Assembly (NCBI GenBank): GCA_907164885.2
Contig: OU015495.1
Span: 215,002,224 to 215,066,223, forward strand
From: Dolomedes plantarius
Lineage: Eukaryota; Arthropoda; Arachnida; Araneae; Dolomedidae
Reading direction: 5' to 3'
Length of the DNA: 64,000 nt
Part shown: positions 1-10,380 of the stretch, piece by piece
How positions within the stretch are numbered: the stretch's first letter is position 1
Layout: every line of letters starts with the position of its first letter
Program-made: the position numbers and the translations under genes
Notes under the pieces: generated by a model
The model's database searches: none
Seen by the model: only the letters and a program-made list of their open reading frames with translations
Told to the model about the DNA's origin: nothing

Positions 1-1581
1 TTCTGCTCTGAGCTTGGGATATTTAGTGGCAATATTGCTAATGCCCCGTTAAGCTAAATTTATTTTTAAACAACGCTTTAGCTTCGAGATCTACACATAT
101 TTCAATCGCTTCATCTTCTGAGCCAGGTTCACTACCTTCATTATCTATTTTCACATCAAATGGTGCAGCAAACCATTCGAGACACGTGCATATTCACAAA
201 GTCTTCGAAACGTGCTTTAAAGTCCTCTCTTCATTTATCAAGATGTTTAACATATATCTTCAAATCACGGTCGGTAATCTTTTCATTTTCTTTTAGATCT
301 CGCAAGTTATTTAAAATCGGATCGTGCCATCGAAGATTTAAATAGCTTCATTTTAACTCGAAAGGCCATTATGATTGTTCGAGCTTGAACAAATGTAAAA
401 ATTTTTTCCTTGCAAACGCTTTTGTACTTCATTAAATTTCGAATATAGGTCTGCAAAACAGAACAGATGGTTCTTGCATTGTTTTGACTCGTCACATAGT
501 GATGGATGCACATTCCTAAGAAACTGTTCAGATGAGTCGTACAAGTCAACAAACCTCTGCAAACTATCACCTCTCGATGACCACCTTACCTCAGTGTGCA
601 AAAGCAATTCCTCGAAAGTTTCATCATTTTCTTCACGTAACTTCGCAAACAGTCGGTAATTGAGAGGATGAGCTTTAATTTTATTAATTGACCCGATGCC
701 CACTTTTAGAGTATCATGAAGTTCGCCCCTTAGTTTTTTGGCTACAAGATGCTGCCTGTGTAGGACACAGTGTACCTTTTCCTTCAGAAAGACGAGAAAT
801 CCTCTGTAACGGCCTACCATAGCAGGTGCACCGTCAGTAGCTACTGCAGTAATATTCCCGAAAGAAATGCCGTGTTTGTTCAAATAATCTTGCAAATATA
901 AAAAATTTGTCTCACTTTTTTGAATTAGTTTCAAGATATTTAGCAAATAGAAATTCGCCAACAGTTTCCTACAGGGATGGGTTATGAAACCTAACGTAAG
1001 CCATGAGAAGATTTGATCTTCCGAAAGTTGATTCGCCAAGTTGAATAGCAAACTTACAATGCTGGAGCTCAGAGATCAAAGTTCTTTCCACATCATCGGC
1101 CATTTCCTCAATACGTCGCTGCACAGTACTTGCACTTAATGGTATGCATTTTAAAACTAGTTGATAGTCTATCTTCATAACATTTTTAATTACATCTTTT
1201 ATAGCCGGTATTATAATCTCTTCAGCAATAGTATGCGGTTTTTCCTTTCCTTGCTATATTAAGAGAGATGCTGTAGGATGTCTTCAGTCCTCCTTCTTTA
1301 TCGACACTAGCAGATGACTTCAAGTATGTATTCAAATTTGGCCGAACTCTAAATTTCTCTTTTAGTTTTTTGAAATACTCAAAATCTTTGTTTTTCTTAT
1401 CAGAATGGATCCTTTCCAAGCGGTCTTTCATTTTCGCCGGCTTCATAACATCATTGCTGAAAGTTTTTTCACATAATAAGCACACAGGAATAGTTTCATA
1501 GGCAAACGATGGCACAAAACCATATTTCAAATATTCCTGTGAATATTGTCTGCATTTCTTCTTAGGATTGGTAGCCGACAT
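1..1581 (-). pseudogene. Broken hAT transposase, ZBED5/SCAND3-like
   Basis: Reading from ATG at 1581 (MSATNPKKK) there is a BED-finger-like N terminus with CLLC at about residues 30-33; the expected downstream histidine pair is degraded. The frame stops at 1222 and continues in other frames at 1178-969 (segment with STVQRRIEEMADDVE) and 1051-353 (hAT core with ATDGAPAMVGRYRGF and TEVRWSSRG). It then degrades further to the edge, where a piece reading ATKYPKLRA is visible in another frame. Family knowledge: these are the dimerisation and catalytic segments of ZBED5-like domesticated or active hAT transposases of about 600 residues. At least four frame changes make this copy non-coding. The C-terminal end lies outside the window. 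Confidence 0.85.
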
Positions 1582-2553
1582 TGTGGGTATTAAAATCAGA
1601 TTTTTTAATGTTAAAACACAGAAATAAAACAGAACTGTGTTTACAGCAGAACAAAACAGCAGTAGTAAGAGACACAACTTACTCCCGCACGAGCTATAAA
1701 GGCCTGCCTGTTTTTTCTCATAGTGCAGCGTTGCCACCTTTTACTAACAATAGATATTTAGAATTGGAAGGAATTATAATTATATCTAAATTTATACATT
1801 CAGTACCATTAGATAGGAAAATGATAATAAAAAAGTATCTAAATTTAAGGATTTTCGATCTATTACGATATTTTCTCTGTAAAGTACAAAATATCTATAT
1901 TTAGATATAAAATGACAACCCTACTAGAGTGTAACAGTGCAAGTATGTCTGTGTATAATGAACCACCAGCGTTCATAACATGTTTGCAATACAAGTACCG
2001 TTGCTAGATGTGTGAAAACAGAGTTGACCGACATTGTAACATCAGATCAAGTCCCGAAGGCTATGGGCGGCTCCTGTTTTGAATGAGCACCACAAGGGTC
2101 GAAGTCCGACTTGGCTAAATGACCGGTCCCGTCATTTTGAACCGAGTCAAGTGACGAGACCGGATCACTCGACTCCGCACCTCCAGAGGAAAATTCCAGA
2201 ATTTGTAGGGACACTGTAGCCACGCCCTATTTTACGTGCCATCAGTGAACACGGCGGTAGATTTGCATCGAACGAGGGACGTTCAGATGACTGGCCAGCT
2301 GCTCTTGCCACCGCGTCCTTGTGAAAACAGAGTAACATATGCTGTAAGCAAAGTAGGCTCAAGCTATAACTAGGGTAGTCAGTAGTTGATCATTTCGAAT
2401 TTTTATTGGAATATTCTATTTTTTCTTCCTAGACAGTTTAATTGATACTCTTTGGTATTAATCGACCCCCTTTCGACCCTCGTGTATTCATCGACCCCTA
2501 GAGAACTCTTATCGACTCCAATGGGTCGATATCGACCAGTTTGGGGACCCCTG
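1..2553 (-). mobile_element. hAT DNA transposon (ZBED5/SCAND3-like), left-truncated by window edge
   Basis: The element reads on the minus strand. Its 5' end appears to be the hAT-type terminus on the plus strand at 2535-2553, which reads tttggggacccctg and whose reverse complement starts CAGGGGTCCCC, typical of hAT/Charlie-Blackjack ends. The broken transposase lies at 1-1581 and runs off the window start. About 950 bp between terminus and transposase start is unusually long for a leader and may hold further insertions. Repeated gtcgat/tcgacc motifs at 2450-2535 are subterminal. The far terminus is outside the window, so target duplication cannot be checked. Confidence 0.7.
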
Positions 2554-2969
2554 GTCTAAACAGAAGAGTGAATACTTTATGAAATATGATTAGAAGCTAC
2601 AGAAATTCCGTTCATATTTTTTTTCACTTTTGTTTTTAAGGAATATCGATAGATGATCTCTTTTCGTCTATCTTTGTACCAACACCTAAAAAACCGTCAA
2701 ATGTTACCTAGTTGGTTGGTTGGTTAAAAGCACAACGGTCAACGTTTGTTACAAAAGGGGTAATTAGACTAGGATCTACAGTTTAAAGCCGATTCTGAAT
2801 GGTTACAAACATCCATGCCAACGGCGAGACTCGAATCTGCAAGCTCTGTTTGCTTGTCGGAATCTCAAAAGTAAAATTGCCTACATTTCGGAAACTCTTG
2901 GCCCGATTTTAACCAAACCGACGTTGTTCTGTTTCTACTCATTTAACGCGTACCGCAATCTTACAATTA
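2554..2969. other. Intergenic, no gene seen
   Basis: No supported coding region. At 2820-2850 the minus strand carries a tRNA B-box-like stretch (gattcgagtctc), possibly a remnant SINE, too degraded to call. Confidence 0.4.
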
Positions 2970-3036
2970 CGGTAAAAAAGATACAGGGTTCGGTAAAAAA
3001 GATACAGGGAAGTACGCCCTGTATCTTTTTTACCGA
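2970..3036. repeat. Direct plus inverted 19-bp repeat able to form a hairpin
   Basis: The unit cggtaaaaaagatacaggg occurs at 2970-2988 and again at 2991-3009. Its exact inverse, ccctgtatcttttttaccg, follows at 3018-3036. The second and third copies make a 19-bp stem with an 8-base loop. This may be the end of a transposon or a fold-back remnant; no coding role is apparent. Confidence 0.85.
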
Positions 3037-3613
3037 ACAGACAAAAACAAACTGAATCTAGATATTTCACTTCCCTCTAGATCGCAGCGTGGAAATATTC
3101 TTCTGTCGAAAACGCAACGTTTGTGAGCGAATCCATTTTTTAAAAATAGAATCTGCGACGAGGACTGAACTTCTTTTATTATTAAAGAAAAGAGCAAAAG
3201 AAAAATCGGGGACATTTTCCCCGTACCTTTCCAAGTTAATTATTGTGTCCCATTTTTCGTGGGAGATATCAACCTGTGCCTGTGATTCTTGCAGGCCGAG
3301 AAACAGATATCGAATCATCTTGATAAAAGCTCGCCATTTTCTCCCAAATTTAAAGACAGGCATTTTAATGCATACATTCGTCAAAGTCTTACTAAATTGT
3401 ATATTTTCTTCTACCCTAATATTCAAGACCGCAAACTTATTTTTTTTCTCCATTTCCACTTCAAGTTTCAAACAATTATTACAAATAATAATACTAATGG
3501 TTTTAATATGTAGATGATGAGACATTTTTCTTTAAATACATGTTTCATTCTCCCGTCGGTTGCTTTATGCATTACAGCGAGCAAAATAGTTTCTTTTTTT
3601 TTTTTTTTGACAG

Positions 3614-3747
3614 CTACAGAGGCGGGGCAGTATTATAATAAGTTTCTGGAATTCGCCCATTCTCTCATCCCAGATGAATTCGAATTTCAGGAGAGTCGCC
3701 AATTTTTAAAAGCAGCCGTGCTCGTGCCTAAATTCCAAATTTTATAA
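3614..3747 (+). CDS. Possible terminal exon of an unrecognised gene
   Basis: A long T tract ending in gacag (about 3590-3613) looks like a strong 3' splice site. After it comes an open stretch coding ATEAGQYYNKFLEF, continuing through an acidic segment to a stop at 3747. An AATAAA polyadenylation signal follows at 3793-3798, only about 45 bp after the stop. The base composition is more balanced than the flanks, and the encoded sequence is hydrophilic and helical-looking. I do not recognise the family. No upstream partner exon could be identified, so it may equally be a chance ORF or transposon debris. A 142-residue plus ORF and a 152-residue antisense ORF overlap just upstream (3067-3525) and are equally unexplained. 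Confidence 0.3.
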
Positions 3748-3879
3748 CTTAAAAACGGAATTTTCATTTTTATGTTTACGTGGAAAATGCACAATAAAGG
3801 CTTAAATTTTGGAATTTAATTTTATTGTGAATCGTTAATTTTGAAATTTACCACCATTACGAACGCTTAAAATTTGACT

Positions 3880-4500
3880 TTGTAAAATCCTTTAATTGTA
3901 TTCTAAGGACGGTTATAACTCACTTAATAAATTATTTGATCCATCGATAGTCTTTATTATTAGAAACACTAAAAATTGAATCTTGTTAAATCATTTAAGT
4001 TAATTCTAAGAACGGTTATAACTCGCTTGATAAATTATTCAATTCAACGATAGTCTTTACTATTATTAGAAATGCTAAAAATGGAATATTGTTAAGACAT
4101 TTAAGTTAGTTCTAAGAACAGTTATAACTCGCTTGATAAATTATTCAATTCAACGATAGTCTTTACTATTATTAGAAATGCTAAAAATTAAAAATCTTAG
4201 GTTATAACTTGCTTAATAAATTTTTCGACTCAACGATAGTCTTTACTATTTGAGACGCTAAAAACAATCTCGATAAACTCTTAAATTTCGTTCTAACAGT
4301 GGTTAATAAATTATTTGATTCAACAGTAGTCTTCGTTGTAATTAGAAATGCTCAAAATTAATCTTGTAAAATCCTTTAATTTCATTCTAAGAGGGTTGTG
4401 CCTCGATTCACAAATTATCCGATTCAACTGTATTTTTTACTGTTAGAAACACTGAAAGTTTAATTCTGCAAAATTATTTAAATTCATTCTAAGAGCTAAG
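3880..4500. repeat. Degenerate tandem array, ~100-bp unit, about six copies
   Basis: Units begin with variants of gttataactcgcttgataaa and contain a shared tagtctttactatta block followed by gaaatgctaaaaatt. Matching gttataact blocks start at 3912, 4015, 4121 and 4201, so spacings are 103, 106 and 80 (a unit with an internal deletion). Two more divergent units follow near 4298 and 4392. The central copies are most alike, the usual pattern for an array homogenised from within. No coding content. Confidence 0.85.
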
Positions 4501-4666
4501 TACCTGGTTTTAAAGATTTATTCGATTAAAGAGTTGTTTTGTCTGGTCCTGATTGAACTGCATGGAGCTTCGTGCAAAATAACCCCAATACGAGTCATTA
4601 CTCAGATTTACTGAACATTTGCCACTAAACAGATTCGTTATTTGCCGATGTGTTAAAGCTGCCGTG

Positions 4667-5187
4667 TACTAACCCCATTGGATTCGCTCTTCTCAATACT
4701 AACCTATGGAGAAAATTTATCCAAGGATTTAAGGATTTTTTTTAAACAAAATTATACTCCGCAATAAAGAAAGAAATTTTACACCTTTGAGCATCTTTTT
4801 AAAGGCAAATAATATTTTAAAATTTAAATTATTCGGGGGAAAAAATCTGATAGGGTGTGTTTGAAACGCTCATAAATTCCTTTAGTGGCAGAAATTTATA
4901 AAATGCATCTTGCAGCAGAATTCATTTTATAAATTTCGGCCACTAAAGGAATTTATGAGCGTTTCAAACACACCCTATCAGATTTTTTCCCCCGAATAAT
5001 TTAAATTTTAAAATATTATTTGCCTGTTTTAGAAATAAAAATGAAAAATGCTCCAAGGTGTAAAATTTCTTTCTCTATTGCGGAGTGCAATTTGCTTTAA
5101 AAAAATCCTTAAATCGATGAAGGTAATCCTTGGACACATTTTCTCTGTAGGTTAGCACCGAGGCGAGCGAATCCAGTCGGGTTAATA
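4667..5187. mobile_element. Fold-back / long-TIR MITE, ~520 bp
   Basis: The two halves are near-perfect inverted copies of about 240 bp each, meeting around 4905-4925. The left outer end reads tactaaccccattggattcgc and the right end, inverted, reads tattaacccgactggattcgc. The innermost ~75 bp of each arm are almost identical, for example gatagggtgtgtttgaaacg and its inverse. No ORF. The class (Tc1/mariner-type or other) cannot be fixed because the target duplication is ambiguous. Confidence 0.85.
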
Positions 5188-5978
5188 CTCAACAGTCTTA
5201 ACCGCGTGAATCTCGACGACCGTGGCCACCTAATTTAAATGCAAAACAGCGATACAGAAAGACAGGAAATCGCCGACAGTCAGAGGAAAAGAAAAATTGT
5301 CGGATTCGGACACTCACAAAGTCGATCGACCAATTTAAAACCTGGCACGGAAGGATGTACGAAGAAATTGAATAAATGAGGGTTAATGTGTAACGTTCTA
5401 AAGTACGAGTATCGTTATTTTCTCGGTGTTCCCGAATACCGGAGCCGATGTTGTAGCATCTTCGTCCAGGAATAGCTCTTTTGGGAAGGTAATGACGCAA
5501 AAAAAGAGCTACGATTTCGTCCTATCACCAATAACATAGTCGGTAAACTGGAATTTACTGTTTTAGTGGATTCACAATGAATCGCGAAATTCGAGACCAC
5601 CAGATGTTACCCCTGGGAGTGCTCGATTTAAATGGTGGTGGCACTGGTACGGATTCAGTCCCAGAAGGCCTCAGTTGCTATGTCGGGCCGCATCGGAAAT
5701 TGGAAATGAATCGCGGAATAATTAGGCCGTTTATTGGTTGTCAAATTGTCGGGCGCTAAAGAGAGCTGTCGATAGAAGGGGGGACACCTATCCCTCGATT
5801 TGCACGGTTTCTAAATTTTATGAATTAAAAAAATATATATCCATGTATTATTTGATTTTATTAGTTTGCGAAAGTTCCGGCGAAGGGTAAAGGTTATGCT
5901 TTTATTTTTTATGTTTCTTTAAACAGAATTTGTATGAACTGTTGAATTGAAATTCTGTTTGTTTTTTTATTTAAATAA
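5188..5978. other. Intergenic, no gene recognised
   Basis: Somewhat GC-richer DNA with short ORFs on both strands (for example 5577-5759, +), none with recognisable domains. The phrase ctatccctcgattt at 5788 recurs inverted near 7160-7190, so part of the stretch is dispersed repeat. Confidence 0.4.
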
Positions 5979-6222
5979 CGCCCGGTGGCGTCAAGCTGCC
6001 ACACCACATGTCCAGGGTTCGATCCTGCGACTGAGCAAGGCCGACTCAGCCTTTCATCTCTTGGGTGGGTCGATAAAACGAGGACCAAGCATGCGTGGGA
6101 ACTAAACTATGGGAGTCCACCTGACTGAGACATATGCTGTATGGAACCTCAAGCCCACGGTCAAGAAATCGGAGATGGGCACCGCCGGCCCTGGTCCACG
6201 GCGGACTGTTGCGCTACGAGTT
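5979..6222 (+). mobile_element. tRNA-derived SINE, family A copy 1
   Basis: Begins cgcccggtggcg and has a good B-box (gggttcgatcctgc near 6015-6030). The body is shared with the copy at 49793-49983. Relative to that copy it lacks about 17 bp in the A-box region, so it would be a dead copy for Pol III. The tail runs through cctggtccacggcggactgt to about 6222. Confidence 0.8.
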
Positions 6223-7357
6223 TAGTTTTTTAAAAATTTAAATAAACCGATTGGATAAGTACTGTTGTAATGTCTTTTGCAATGTATATAAGCACAACCG
6301 AGCTTCCACTGCGACACCCAGCATTCAGTAACAACCAATCTTCACTTCGGCATGAACTCTTTGTATTTTTACATCGTTATTGTTCATCATTGCTTCACCT
6401 TCTGCCAAAAGATGGCAGCACATGTGAAATTGTTTTGTTTGTTTGTTTAAAAATTATACTTATTATTTTTTAGAATTAATAGCTTAAAGATTAATATTTA
6501 AATTGGTAAATTACTTTCTAGATTTTTAAGAATTTTTGTAATAATTTGTTTATACATTTATAGCTTTGAAAACTAATAGAACTTTTATTATTTATTCTCT
6601 TCATTGTAAAAAAAGAGCGATGCATGCTGGGTAATTTTGAATGCGGTTTGATTTTTAGTTGTTCTATGCTTATACTGGAATTTTCTCTTAAAAAACGCTG
6701 TTGCTATTTTTCTATGTTATCTATTCATTCATTTTTTGAGAAATTCCAAATATTTATTTAAAAATCGGAACATCCAGGTTAACTGCTAAAATCACATTAT
6801 TGCATTTTATTCTAAAACGTATTTATAGCAAATAACAAATGGATTTCCTAATATTCAACCACACAATTTTTGGTAAGTAAATTCTGCTTATTATAGAAAA
6901 ATAAATTCCCATGGCATCGCAGTTATATTATTGTAAATTTCATAAACAAAATAAATCTGTTTTAACTAATAGAAAAGTTTTGTGTATTGTTCTTTTCTCT
7001 ATTCTTTATGTCAGTTATCTATTTTTCTCTATTCTTAAATATTGTTCTTTTTATCTTATTAAATATCCTTAAAGATCGTACAGTTATTATAAACATAACT
7101 ACGGCTTGCAACTATCCCCCTGTTTAATATGAATGCTGTGTCTTGTTTTACACGATTTGTCACCGTGTAAATCGAGGGATAGCTGCAGTCGGAAAGGAGC
7201 GGATGACAGACGGTCCGCAAGGGTATTAACTGAGACACACACTTATATATGGTTAAAGTTTTCGGTCCAGTGCAAAGTAAATTTTCATGTACAACATAGG
7301 ACATACTGACACGTTAACTGATGATTAATATCTTAAATACTCTACTCCTATTCAATA
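6223..7357. other. AT-rich intergenic DNA
   Basis: No supported gene. Short ORFs only. Around 7090-7260 is a more mixed-composition block sharing the ctatccctcgattt motif (inverted) with 5788, probably an old repeat. Confidence 0.4.
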
Positions 7358-8560
7358 CACACTATGTGGCCAAAAATATCCGTACACCCCCCTAAAGAAG
7401 TGGATCTGGCAATTTGATGCGTAACCGAAAGCTATAAAAGTGTTGGTGGTGGTTTGTCAGGTCATAGTTATGCGTTTGTGAGACAATGAGTAAGTCAAAG
7501 GAGCTTAGCGACTTTGATCGTGGCATTATAGTGGGATGCCACCTTCGTGGGAAATCAGTTCGGGAAATTTCGGACAGAAGCCAAAATCCACAGTGAGGGA
7601 TGTAACTGTGAAGTGGAAACGTCGAGGCGGTGAAACTGCAGAAAAACGAAGTGGCAGGACGGAAAAAATGAGTGAACGCAGCCGTAGAATTCTGAAAAGG
7701 CTAGTGAAACAAAATCGCAAGTCCTCGTTCATTGAAATCACTAGTTATTCTTCGTTGAATGAAATCACTCAGGAGTTTCAAAGTTCGCCAGGCGTTAGTG
7801 CTAGCAGCAGGACTGTTCGTCCTGCTGAGAGTTGAAAAAACCCAGGGATGCCATGGTCGTTCAGCCGCTCACGAGCCGAACATCACTCCCCAGAATGCGA
7901 AGCGTCGATTGCAATGGTGCAAAGCTCACCGTCGTCGGACTGTGGACATGTGGAAAAATGTTCTTTGGAGTGATGAATCTCGTTTTACAATCCGGCAGTA
8001 CGATGGACGCGTCTGGGTTTGGCGAATGCCCGGCGAGCGCTTCTTACGCGACTGCATTGTGCCGACTGTTAAGTTTGGGGGGTGGCGGCATCATGGTGTG
8101 GGGGTGTTTTTCATGGTTTGGCCCGGGTTCCTTAGTTCATGTGGTTGGAAACGTGAACTCCGAGACGTATGTGGACATTCTGGACCATGCTGCTCTCCCA
8201 ACTCTATGGCAATATTTCGGGGAAGGCCCATTTCTTTTCCAGCAGGATAACTGCTCCATTCATACATCCGAAACTTGCGCAGGCATGATTTGACGGAATG
8301 GGTAATCAGAAACTGGACTGGCCTTCTCGGAGCCCCGATCTAAATCCCATTGAACACCTTTGGGATGAATCAGATCTCAGATTACGTAGCCAGCCAAATC
8401 GACCCTCCTCACTTCAGCTGTGACGGAAGTCAATTCCTATGGACACCTATCAAAGTCTCCCCAGACGTGTGCAGGCTGTCATCGATGCAAAAGGAGGACC
8501 AACATCCTATTAATATATGCCTCGACCACTGGGCGCCCGGACACTTTTGGCCAGATAGTG
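7358..8560 (+). mobile_element. Tc1-type transposon, inactive
   Basis: Terminal inverted repeats are present: left cacactatgtggccaaaaat, right (inverted) cactatctggccaaaagtgt. Both sides are flanked by TA (7356-7357; 8561-8562), the Tc1/mariner target. The left end has two extra bases relative to the right. The length of about 1.2 kb fits a short-TIR Tc1 element. The transposase inside is frameshifted. Confidence 0.9.
7486..8513 (+). pseudogene. Frameshifted Tc1 transposase (DD34E type)
   Basis: Starts with ATG at 7486 (MSKSKELSDFDRGIIVG) and is hit by a frameshift and stop near 7580-7594. It continues in another frame with TVRDVTVKWKRRGGETAEK, the paired helix-turn-helix region, and shifts again before [13 protein letters not shown]. 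Catalytic blocks are recognisable: WSDESRF (first Asp), [10 protein letters not shown] (second Asp), then after a further shift SPDLNPIEHLWDE (Glu). An in-frame TGA also interrupts the C terminus. All three acidic residues survive, but at least four frame disruptions prevent a full product. Confidence 0.9.
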
Positions 8561-9304
8561 TATTATAATAAAAAGTTATGACGCTTTACCTTGAATCGTA
8601 TCATATTATAACAGTCGTATGGAACTATTTCACGTTATAATATATTGACATTGATGAGCAATTCCTATTGCGTATGTATTGGGCTTCAGTCACATTAGTG
8701 GTAAGGAAATTTAAACAATTTCATCCTTTCGTGACAAATGAAGAATGAAAATGACTCAAGAGTTCGGAATTATACATATTTGCGTTGCGATTGCAGTCTC
8801 ACGATTTTCGTTAAGTGCCGTGTAACTGCTTGTGAAGATGCGAGAAAGACTATACGTAATGACGATGGAAAAAAAAATACAAAAAAATTGTAGCTGGATG
8901 GCCCACGTGATTTAAAATACCCAACGGAGTTCAGATTTCATATAAAGCGTTACAAAATTTCATGTCTAATGATGACAGTGAAAATATTTTTTTTCTTTCA
9001 TTATTAAGTATAAGCAAACATTTAAAAAAAAATACACCATATTAACATGGACGTTCGTAATTAAATTTCTAACAGAGTAACGTCACTGACTACGTCAGTT
9101 TTCGTCTGCTATAGATGACGTCACTATCGGTTGGCAGAAAACAGAAGCAGTTCCTATGCGTTTGCACATGTTTTTGGACGAAACCTTCATTTTGAGTTAA
9201 ATAATTTAAGTTTATTTATAAAATTCCTCATATTAGTTGTATTTAACATGTATTTTAACACTTTTTTTTAATTATTTCGTAAGGTTTAAGAGAATATAAT
9301 CATT
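8561..9304. other. Intergenic, no gene seen
   Basis: AT-rich with no supported ORF. Holds three ACGTCA-type cores within about 50 bp (see 9078-9122). Confidence 0.4.
9078..9122. promoter_or_regulatory. Cluster of CRE-like motifs
   Basis: A full palindromic TGACGTCA occurs at 9115-9122. Half-site-like AACGTCA (about 9079) and ACGTCA (about 9091) lie just before it. Known: CREB/ATF proteins bind this sequence. Inference only: the cluster lies about 1.3 kb upstream of the last Boss-like exon and could be intronic regulatory DNA. Confidence 0.25.
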
Positions 9305-9561
9305 CTTTCGTTTAGAATGATTATTATTATGGTAATATATGTATAGATATCGGGATAAGTTACTTCGGGCCGGCATCTCGTATCGTAACTCCAGTCTTCC
9401 CCTGTCAATAAATACGGGTCACATACCGAATGAACCTTTCCGGGCTGTACCTGAATGTTTAATTTAGTGATATACCTTTGTTTAGATACCGTACCTAAAG
9501 ACTTTGCGTAATCTGACAGCATTTTATTCGACAAGCTGTAAGAATGCTCATTGAGCGCCAT
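9305..9561 (-). pseudogene. Possible fragment of a YqaJ/SWIM-type repetitive ORF
   Basis: The minus strand codes an open segment beginning MALNEHSYSLSNKML, with KVHSVCDPYLL and EVTYPDIYTYI further on. The DPYL...W...YPDIY pattern resembles, from memory, the N-terminal segment of multi-copy arthropod and cnidarian proteins that carry a SWIM zinc finger and a YqaJ-like nuclease and are spread with transposons. The reading becomes low-complexity Ile after TYI, and no SWIM finger or nuclease part is present. It is a fragment or single exon. The family assignment is tentative. Confidence 0.35.
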
Positions 9562-10380
9562 GTTAAATTATGCAATGATTTGCTACTCGTCAAAGAAGTA
9601 AAATCTGCAAGAGTTGAGATGTGACATGCTGCGAGACATTGCCCTATTAATTAATTTATTGTGAACCAATTAATAATGAATATAGTCATGGTTTTTAATG
9701 ATAAAAAAATCATTCGTTTTGTTTTAATGCTCAATTACGCGAGCTCGGGACTTCGAAACCAACTACAATATTTACAAAAAAATTGAAGAATAAATCACCA
9801 AACTCATTGATTTATCTACTTGTCCAAAGCAGGTCTTTGTATCAGAATTAGAAGGTATAAGTCGCAAATTTTTGTAAGAATAATAAAAAAAAAAAAAATT
9901 AAGAGTCAGTCAAAAATATAGAACCAAATCCTTCTGTAAATTATAACTTACAGGAAACTTTCAGAAAACTCAAAACAGGAACACGCATCTCTTTAAAATC
10001 CACTATAAAAAATACAAGTGGTGTCTATTAGTTTCGAGCTAATTAACGGTTCATCATCAGGCCGAGAAGCATTAGAATACCCAAAGAAGACTGTGCATTT
10101 GAGAATGCCCATAACGCACAATTCGCGAATGTCCCTTTTATTTGTTGTGGATATGACGAAGCTGGTTGCTGTTTGGCCAATTGTTCTTTTCCGTTTTCAA
10201 GTGCTTAGTTTTACAATTTTTATCCCTTAAAAATAGACAGGGCAACGTACTTTAAAAAAGTTGTATTTTCCTCGATGTGACCCTACAAAACAAAGTTTTT
10301 ATGAAACTTTTCACTTCCTAAAACATTTTGTGTGTGTTTGTTTAATACTTATTTTCTGACTCATGTAATGTCTCATTTAG
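9562..10380. other. Intron-like stretch before the GPCR exon
   Basis: AT-rich, with no further exon recognised. Around 10050-10140 is a motif (caggccgagaagcatt) also seen near 13600 (caggccgaagagcatt), probably a dispersed repeat. The last 60 bases are T-rich and end in catttag, a good 3' splice site. Confidence 0.4.

Noticed and set aside
7526..7741. 71-codon minus-strand ORF
   Set aside because: Antisense shadow of the Tc1 transposase.
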